From NCBI RefSeq assembly GCF_958979055.1, contig NC_084886.1, positions 9,906,654 to 9,970,653 of the forward strand: a stretch of DNA of 64,000 bases, in the 5' to 3' direction. This DNA comes from Alnus glutinosa (taxonomy: Eukaryota > Streptophyta > Magnoliopsida > Fagales > Betulaceae). The position numbers and the translations under genes were made by a program. Positions 58,245 to 64,000 of the stretch are shown here, piece after piece (positions within the stretch are counted from its first letter, which is position 1; every line of letters begins with the position of its first letter). Under the pieces are notes generated by a model that saw nothing but the letters and a program-made list of their open reading frames with translations, was not told the DNA's origin and ran no database searches.

Positions 58245-59165
58245 AAATTCATTAAATATGAACGGAACGATAGACTAATCCATTCAGCCAACCAACACAC
58301 TATAAGAGCATCCGCATCCGCATCCGATCCTTTAAACAATTTATTTATTTTTTTAATTATGAAGAACCACACTTTAAAATCACCCTATATCCATTTTTGC
58401 ATACCATTCATATTAATTAAAGAAAATGCTGCAATAATTAGTCATATATGAATATCTCTTATTTTATTAGTTTCTCTCTCAAAACTCTAGTTATCTCTTT
58501 AGTTACTCTTTCTTAAGCCTAAAAAAAATAAGAAAAGAAAAATAAGAGAAAAAAGTAGTAACTTTTTCAAAATGAAAAATGAGACGTAGAATATTTTTTT
58601 AAAAGTAGTTTTCAAAATGGGAAAAAAAAAAAAAAAGTTTTAGAGGATCCTATCGTCTGTGCATTGTGGACGTTATACAAGCCTGATGAGGATTCCTACA
58701 TTTACAAAAAAAATTGTGAAATCTGAAGTTACAGAATTTATGCCGTTTCTTTACTTCGAAATGTTTGAAAAATGCCATCTATTAAAATGATGATATATTA
58801 CAGTTAAAAATTGAGTATATTTTTTATCAGGTTTTTGCTCTTATATTATAAAAAAACTTTGAGCGAAAATTGTCTCATGATTTTTTGAAGAACAAGCATC
58901 TTTACAAAAGCCAAGAAGATTTCGTTTGTGAAGAAAATTCTTTCTGGCTACTTTGATAAAATGCCACAATTTGAATAGGCGTAATTTTTCAAGTGTTTTG
59001 ATATATAAAAAAAAAAAAAATAGCATAAATTTCTTAATTTCAAAATCTATAATTTTATTTTATTTTATTACTATTATTTGTAATTGATTAATTGCAGTAA
59101 TAATGGACATCGGGACTCTATAGTCTCTATCCTATGAATTGTCAACGCAGGACGGAAAAATCAAC
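58245..59165 (+). repeat. Segmental duplication, part 3 of the right copy (upstream of AAE16)
   Basis: Paralogue of 54998-55865. Because it ends close to the AAE gene, part of it probably serves as that gene's promoter. Confidence 0.8.
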
Positions 59166-59410
59166 GGACAATGGTGAAAGTGACGGGGCGATAATTAAAC
59201 GGCTTAGAAGCTTTGCAGGTTCTTAGAAAAGAACAAAAGATTTCCACACGCAAATCACCCCCACACACAACAACGAGGTGTTGATTTTGTCGGGTTTTTT
59301 CCTTCTCTGTATTTTTCCTTCACTTCCCATCTTCTCTTGTTCTTAATTGTCTCACGGGACTTTTACTCCATTTCACACTCTACAAACTCTCTCTCTCTCT
59401 CTCTCTCTCC
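59166..59410 (+). promoter_or_regulatory. AAE16 leader region with (CT)n
   Basis: Pyrimidine-rich sequence with a CT run at 59389-59409 directly before the ATG. No TATA box was fixed with confidence. Confidence 0.45.
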
Positions 59411-61363
59411 ATGACCATGTTTGGAGATCGTATGAACCCTCTTTACACTGTTTCATCTACGTTTGGTTCTGCCTCTGCTAACCAAATGGCAACGAGTCCT
59501 TTAACCTCCAACCTCTTCTGCTACAAGTTCGCCAGGACCAAAATCGTCCAGAGGAAATGTAAAAAATGGGATGGAGGCCGATTCTCTCTCAACCGTCATC
59601 TCCGAACCTTTTGCCAATCCAAGGTAGTTCTTGAACACCCCTCTATGGAATCCAAGGCATTCTTGTTATAATTTTTTTTTTTTTTTTTGTTTTTGGTTGA
59701 TGGGTTTTATTAATGTTGGTATATATTTGCTTTTCCTTACTAGTTGAATTTTGAGAGAACACTTATGGGACTTATATGGACTCATCAGTCCGATAAGTAG
59801 TCCATCACAATCATCTATTCAATTGCTCGAAATCTCTCCAATTTAGACAAATAATTTGAGAGGATCCGAATTTATATATATTTGCTTTTCCTTGGTTGTT
59901 GGTTATGAGAAATATATTATGGGACTAATATGAATTATGAAAGAGAGAAGAGAGCGTAAGCGGGTCACTATTTATAGAGTAACCCCCTACTTTTCATTTC
60001 TCATCCATTTTTTTCTTAAAAGAATTAACCATTGAATATGTTTTTCTACACGTGGGTCCTACAAATCTAATGGTTAGTTTTATAAAAAATGAGTGGAAAT
60101 GGATGAGAGGCGGGCATGAGATGGAGAAATAACATATAGAGGCTATGAGTGACGAACAAGTAAACTTAGACTAAATAAGGAAGTAAATAAGCGCCAGAAG
60201 GAAGCATAATATTGAAAATATTCTATCGGTTCATTAATGTTTTCCAATTAAAGTAAAGCTTTTTCCCAAGGAAATGAGGATTCTAATCCGAGCTGAAGTC
60301 AAAATCCCTGCACCTTATTCTTCCCTCATAACTAAAAGTTCTAATTTGTATATGTCAGCTATGAATACACTTGCATGTTGATAGCACCATCAAATGGTAG
60401 TACTTGAACTTGCTATTTTTGGAAAAGAAAAGCTTGCTAATACGTTTGCGTTATTTTTTCTTTGTAAATTATCAAGACAGTGTTGAATTGGATTTGCTTA
60501 CCTTATATGTGCGTACATGATTAGCTGGGTCCATTTGCCTGGTTTATACTTGTTAAAGTATTGATTAAGTGATTAAATTTACATATTCTTATCAGCTTAA
60601 GTTTTTAGGATAAGTGGTAATTTAACATGGTATCAGAGCAGAGGTTCTGCGTTCGAACCCTGTCTCTTTCATTTACCTCTCATTTCAATTTAATATTACA
60701 TATGTTGGGCCCCAACTATTAAAAGAGAGTTTGAGCCCACATGTGAGGGGGAGTGTTAAAGTATTAATTAAGTGATTAAATTTACCTTTTCCTATTAACT
60801 TGAACTTTTAGGATAAGTGGTGATTTAACAATATTTTATATGCATGCTCAACTAAAACTTTGCCAGTGCCACCGGCAGGCTCAACAATTCAGCAAACACA
60901 TTGACATAGGGCCTAATTTGTGAACATAAATCATAATGCCTTATTTGATGATTGATTATTTATATTAATCATGGCCATGCCGGTCTAATAGCAATCTTCT
61001 TATGGATATATTTTGTGGAAAAATATGTTATTGCTTCTTGTAAGATTGAAAAATCATAGAATGATTAACCTTGGTAGATGTGTAACTTGAATCTAATTTC
61101 GTAATATACACTGAGGAAGCATTGCTAGGGAGACTTAACAATTATTTTGTGTCAAAAATCTTCTGTTAAAGACAGAGGAAATGCAGATAAGAAGGTACTC
61201 TCCTTTCCTGGAAAGTTCATTACTGTCATGTAATGGTGCCTTGGCCTCTGATGAGTGGAAAGCAGTTCCTGACATATGGAGGTCTTCAGCAGATAAATAT
61301 GGTGATCGGGTAGCAGTGGTGGATCCATACCACTCTCCACCTTCACAAATGACTTATAAACAG
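59411..61363 (+). CDS. AAE16: Acyl-activating enzyme 15/16-like, chloroplastic (5' part, exons 1-2)
   Basis: Exon 1 (59411-59623, 71 codons) encodes a Ser-, Lys- and Arg-rich N-terminus typical of a chloroplast transit peptide and ends CQSK. Exon 2 (61178-61363, phase 0) encodes EMQIRRYSPFLESS, then EWKAVPDIWRSSADKYGDRV, AVVDPYHSPPSQMTYKQ. This is the conserved start of plastid long-chain acyl-ACP/acyl-CoA synthetases AAE15/AAE16, which activate fatty acids with ATP for elongation or transfer in the plastid. Later exons with the AMP-binding motifs are not in the window, so completeness cannot be judged. The 1.55-kb first intron contains a TRIM element. Beyond exon 2 at least 2.6 kb contains only repeats and gene fragments; either intron 2 is very long or the gene is truncated. 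Confidence 0.75.
60551..60830 (+). mobile_element. TRIM (tiny LTR retrotransposon), structurally whole, in AAE16 intron 1
   Basis: Two 77-bp terminal repeats (60551-60627 and 60754-60830) both start TGTTAAAGTATT and end GATTTAACA or its variant. Directly after the first is TGGTATCAGAGC (60628-60639), an initiator tRNA-Met primer site; directly before the second is the purine tract GTGAGGGGGAG. Flanks ATACT and ATATT match at 4 of 5. There is no coding capacity, as usual for TRIMs. The two repeats differ at about a tenth of positions, so the insertion is old. Confidence 0.9.
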
Positions 61364-62345
61364 GTCAAATCTTTTATTATTTTTTATTATTTATTTTTAT
61401 ATTATGAATTTGCAACTTACACATGCATGCATTTGATAGGTATTGAATCCACGGCCACACCCTCCACTTGGAGAAGTGTTATTTGAGCTAGAGCTCATTA
61501 GCAAACATGCCATTTTTCTTTTCTATATTTAATTCAGTACTTTTTTTCTTCTTCTATTAGATGTATTTTATTGTCTATAAATTTGAGAGGTGTCTGAAGA
61601 ATCTATAGTGGCCCCAAAAGCTGAAATAATACACGAACTATACATTTTATTTTTTGGTTTTGTTGTTGCTGCGCATGTCTCCCATCTGTAACTGTTTGAT
61701 TTCATGGTTTTTGAATAACTTATAATCTTTGGAGACAAACATGATTCTTTTGTGCTTCGACATGGGTAGAAGAAGAGATCACACTCAGCCGACATTTAAA
61801 TTCTAGATGCAGGACAAAGCAAAAAAATTTGCTCTATGACAAATACCCATTCTTTCTTTCCTGTGTTTTAGCATGTGGAATTTAGTTGATTAAAACCAGA
61901 AAAGAACTCCTTTATTGGATGATTGCCATAGTTTGAACTCTTTGCCATTTCTTTAGGTGAATCTAATCATCATAATTTACCAAAGGCCAGGTGACACTAA
62001 CCTCTACCCTGGCATAATTCCAAGCGCCTCGCCTCTTGATTCTGAAATTAAACTGCACTCTGCTCCCATGTTTGTTTTTACAAACGTGTTCCCCCTCTAT
62101 TGGTCAGTGGTCATGGACAACATAGGATCTTGTTGATGTTCTAACTATAGTAATGAGTGGACTCCAGATTTGGTGAAGCTGCCTAAACAGCCTTCCTTAC
62201 AGCCCTTTAGGTTGTTGGATATGCAAATTCTATGATTAGGTATGACTAGGATAATAATTGTGTTCAGTATTGAGAATCATGAAAAATATGATTTAAGTTA
62301 TTACCATTTAAACAATAGGTGATGTAGGAAAGATTCAGGTACTCT
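61364..62345 (+). other. Intron 2 (or truncated 3' flank) of AAE16; no exon seen
   Basis: T-rich sequence with no match to the next AAE exon, which should begin with a Leu-Glu-x-Glu-Ile segment. Confidence 0.5.
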
Positions 62346-62960
62346 GTCTAGAAGTCCTTAGAGCATCTCCAGCAACAAGAGCTATTTTAGCTACTCAAAA
62401 AGCCTTTTCTATTTTGCGCCCTCATTTTTCAATAAAATCTACAACAGGTTATCTATTCCACTCTACTTTCTTCAAATAATATTTTTCAATGTTTTTTAAC
62501 CCTACCGTTTTCTTCCCCTCTCTCTTGTCTCTTCTCTCTCCAGACCAATAAATCAGACACACCAGATGTCATTTGCTTTTTCCTCCCCACCTTCCTTCTT
62601 TCCAATCCACCCCTTCCTTTCTATTAAAATCTCATTTCCCCAAATTCCAATTCCAAATTCCTTAGATCCACCGGCAACCATGTCATCCCCACCCATACTT
62701 CTGATCTCAAACTCCGAATCCCATTTGCAATCCCAGTCGCAAGCCCCAATTGCCACCTTTGCCTTCTGTGCCTTCATAAACCACATGTCCAACTTGGTCC
62801 GCCATGGCCTTGCCCAACGTTGTCGTGGAGGTGTTGGTGTTGGTGTTGGTGGTGGGGGTTTGTTGTTCAATTTGCAAGTGGGGGTCGTTTGCCAATTTGA
62901 CTTCTTTCCGTTTGTCCTTAATTTTTAATTCCTTCTAGCGTTTACAATAAATTGAAGGTA
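62346..62960 (+). pseudogene. PRA1 family protein B, 5' gene fragment
   Basis: The ATG at 62680 opens MSSPPILLISNSESH, then QSQAPIATFAFCAFINH and SNLVRHGLAQR. This is the N-terminus of plant PRA1.B proteins (prenylated Rab acceptors of ER/Golgi vesicles), where PISNP, Pro-Ile-Ala-Thr-Pro, Arg-x-Phe-Ile and Leu-Ala-Gln-Arg-Arg-Pro-Trp are usual. After about 48 codons homology stops and a GTTGGTGTTGGTGGTGGGGG low-complexity run follows. A UTR-like CT-rich leader precedes it. The hydrophobic PRA1 core is missing. The stretch starts at a GAGCATCTCCAGCAA MITE-type end near 62361, so a transposon may have carried it here; the other end was not found. Confidence 0.65.
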
Positions 62961-63010
62961 TGGCCATCTGATGCAGTCAAATAAAAAAAAAGGAACAAAA
63001 GAAAAGGATA

Positions 63011-63365
63011 TGAGCTACTTCGAAAGAGCCGTGATCTCCAATGGCTTATTCGAGGGAGCTGTGACCTCCAAGATACCAACAAAGGTTCTAGGTTTTCATA
63101 ATATTCAGCATGATATTTTATTGATTAGGGTTACACTTATATAGAAGACGACTAGGTCATAAGACATAACCATTAGGTTTAGCCGTCATTATATCATGCA
63201 AGAAAATAACTAGGAAGGAAATAAACTAATGGAAAATACATTCCTTATTAGCTAAAACACTTAGGGAAATAATATATGGAAATTATACTCCTTATTCTCT
63301 GCCGACTTGGGCTTTAGGATTGCCATGTGTGCTGCCACATAAGCCTTGGAAATTTGAACGTATCA
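63011..63365 (-). repeat. 3' LTR of the gypsy-type element
   Basis: Starts TGATACGTTCAAATTTCC and ends GAAGTAGCTCA on the minus strand. The boundary is fixed by the adjoining purine tract. The second LTR is not in the window. Confidence 0.7.
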
Positions 63366-63428
63366 CCCCTCTCCCGTAACATCTTCCTTGTCTGCAAGGA
63401 AGAATTCTGGAAATTGAGCCTTGATCAT

Positions 63429-63624
63429 GTCTTCCTCGAGTGATATCACGCCCAAATGAGATGGATCTCCAAGCATCGTCTTCGCAACCAAGTAACCAAC
63501 AATCGACCAGGTTTGGAATTTACGGGTTTGCTTCCCAATGTCTCGACCTTAGCTTTCCATCATAATATTCAGGCCAGTTGTCTTTTAGCAACCTGGTTTC
63601 AGCAAGTTCAATGGCACGTCTTGC
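63429..63624 (-). pseudogene. Neutral/alkaline invertase 3' fragment carried in the gypsy element
   Basis: Minus-strand reading shows [20 protein letters not shown] and, further on, [19 protein letters not shown] and ISLEED. These are hallmarks of the C-terminus of plant cytosolic/plastid neutral invertases (GH100), which split sucrose into glucose and fructose. Only about 65 residues are present and they are broken. The fragment is intron-less across this span and ends in the sequence CTCGAGGAAGA, where the gypsy tail takes over. Confidence 0.7.
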
Positions 63625-63633
63625 AACCTGGTT

Positions 63634-63860
63634 GCAGGTTCTGTTGGTACGAATTTTATGCCCCATATAATCAATGTCAAGGCTGGCAAGGACATCACGA
63701 TGCAGCCTGATTTTTCTGGGGGTATTTCAAGCCCTGATGGTCGTGTTGTCGGGGGAGGAGTTGCTAGAATTGAAATTCTTGTAGCAGCTAGTCCAGTGCA
63801 GTTTGGCGTCAACAGTAGGGTCCTACCTAGCAACCAGCTTGAGCCGAAACCAAAGCTGAA
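63634..63860 (+). pseudogene. AT-hook (AHL) protein PPC-domain fragment carried in the gypsy element
   Basis: The + strand reads [20 protein letters not shown], then [17 protein letters not shown] and LVAASPVQ, then SNQLEPKPK. These are the first strand and the end of the PPC/DUF296 domain of AT-hook nuclear-localised proteins, usually separated by about 70 residues that are missing here. The AT-hook itself is not seen. It points opposite to the invertase fragment, with about 10 bp between them. The sequence after 63860 (Lys/Glu-rich in one frame) is not recognised. Confidence 0.65.
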
Positions 63861-64000
63861 GAATGGGTCCAGCTGGCCAAGAGAGTCCCTGTCTCTCTAT
63901 CAAGAAGGGGATGAAAATATCAAGGGAGTGCTGAAACAGAAGGTGAAGGAGAAGGAAGAAGGGATGGAGCAAAGGTTGGAAGAGCAGGGCGTGATTTTTG

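Larger units (their letters stand above)
63011..64000 (-). mobile_element. Gypsy-type LTR retrotransposon, 3' end only, fossil, with host gene fragments
   Basis: A 355-bp LTR (63011-63365) with TG..CA ends lies on the minus strand, with a TATATAAG box and an AATAAA signal. Directly inside it (63366-63377 on the + strand) is a purine tract, GGGAGAGGGG on the minus strand. Next to that, a short minus-strand tail has the Gln-Phe-Pro-x-Phe ... Ala-Asp-Lys pattern seen at the end of chromovirus-type gypsy polyproteins. Instead of more pol, the interior then holds parts of a neutral invertase gene and an AHL gene. The rest of the element is outside the window. It lies in the presumed AAE16 intron. 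Broken, coding parts largely absent here. Confidence 0.65.

Noticed and set aside
60628-60665. Possible tRNA-like sequence (TGGTATCAGAGC and GTTCGAACCC)
   Set aside because: It is the primer-binding site and start of the interior of a TRIM element flanked by 77-bp repeats.

Overview
The window looks like nuclear DNA of a dicot plant, probably a woody rosid (this is inferred from gene families and repeat types; I cannot name the species). Introns are GT..AG and AT-rich, 5' leaders are CT-rich, and (AT)n runs are frequent. Many small transposons lie between sparse genes. Five loci look like working genes, all on the + strand: two UDP-glycosyltransferases of the UGT75 type (20249-21649 and 30104-31489), a TMK1-type receptor kinase (39065-42426), a secreted GH17 beta-1,3-glucanase with an X8 domain (47463-49925), and the 5' part of a chloroplast acyl-activating enzyme of the AAE15/16 type (from 59411, running out of the window).

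Layout: 1-18 kb is gene-poor. It holds a lone CASP-like 5 exon, two short LINE-derived inserts with clear target-site duplications, a small LTR element (10830-13077) that split a TIR-NBS-LRR gene fragment, an Athila-like LTR remnant, and a long-armed foldback MITE. The 18.9-31.5 kb stretch is a UGT75 tandem array: one broken copy, one intact copy in which the usual catalytic histidine is glutamine, and one intact copy with the histidine. Between the last two lies a Pack-MULE-like element (about 23506-28624). It carries a MYBS3/KUA1-like last exon and, on the opposite strand, a HIPP-like last exon, and it is flanked by 470-bp direct repeats. The 32-38 kb stretch is dense in MITEs. TMK1 and the GH17 gene occupy 39-50 kb. 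From 51 kb on, a diverged segmental duplication lies upstream of the acyl-activating enzyme gene; one copy was later loaded with a 1.2-kb Mutator-like element, a LINE and a SINE-like insert.

The end of the window (62.3-64 kb) is unusual. Past exon 2 of the AAE gene lie a PRA1.B 5' fragment and the 3' end of a gypsy element on the minus strand. Just inside that element's LTR are pieces of a neutral/alkaline invertase gene and an AT-hook (AHL) gene. The genes are not linked as an operon and I see no shared pathway except within the UGT array. The most interesting signals are the His-to-Gln UGT75, the two-gene Pack-MULE with its flanking repeats, and the gypsy element carrying two host-gene fragments.
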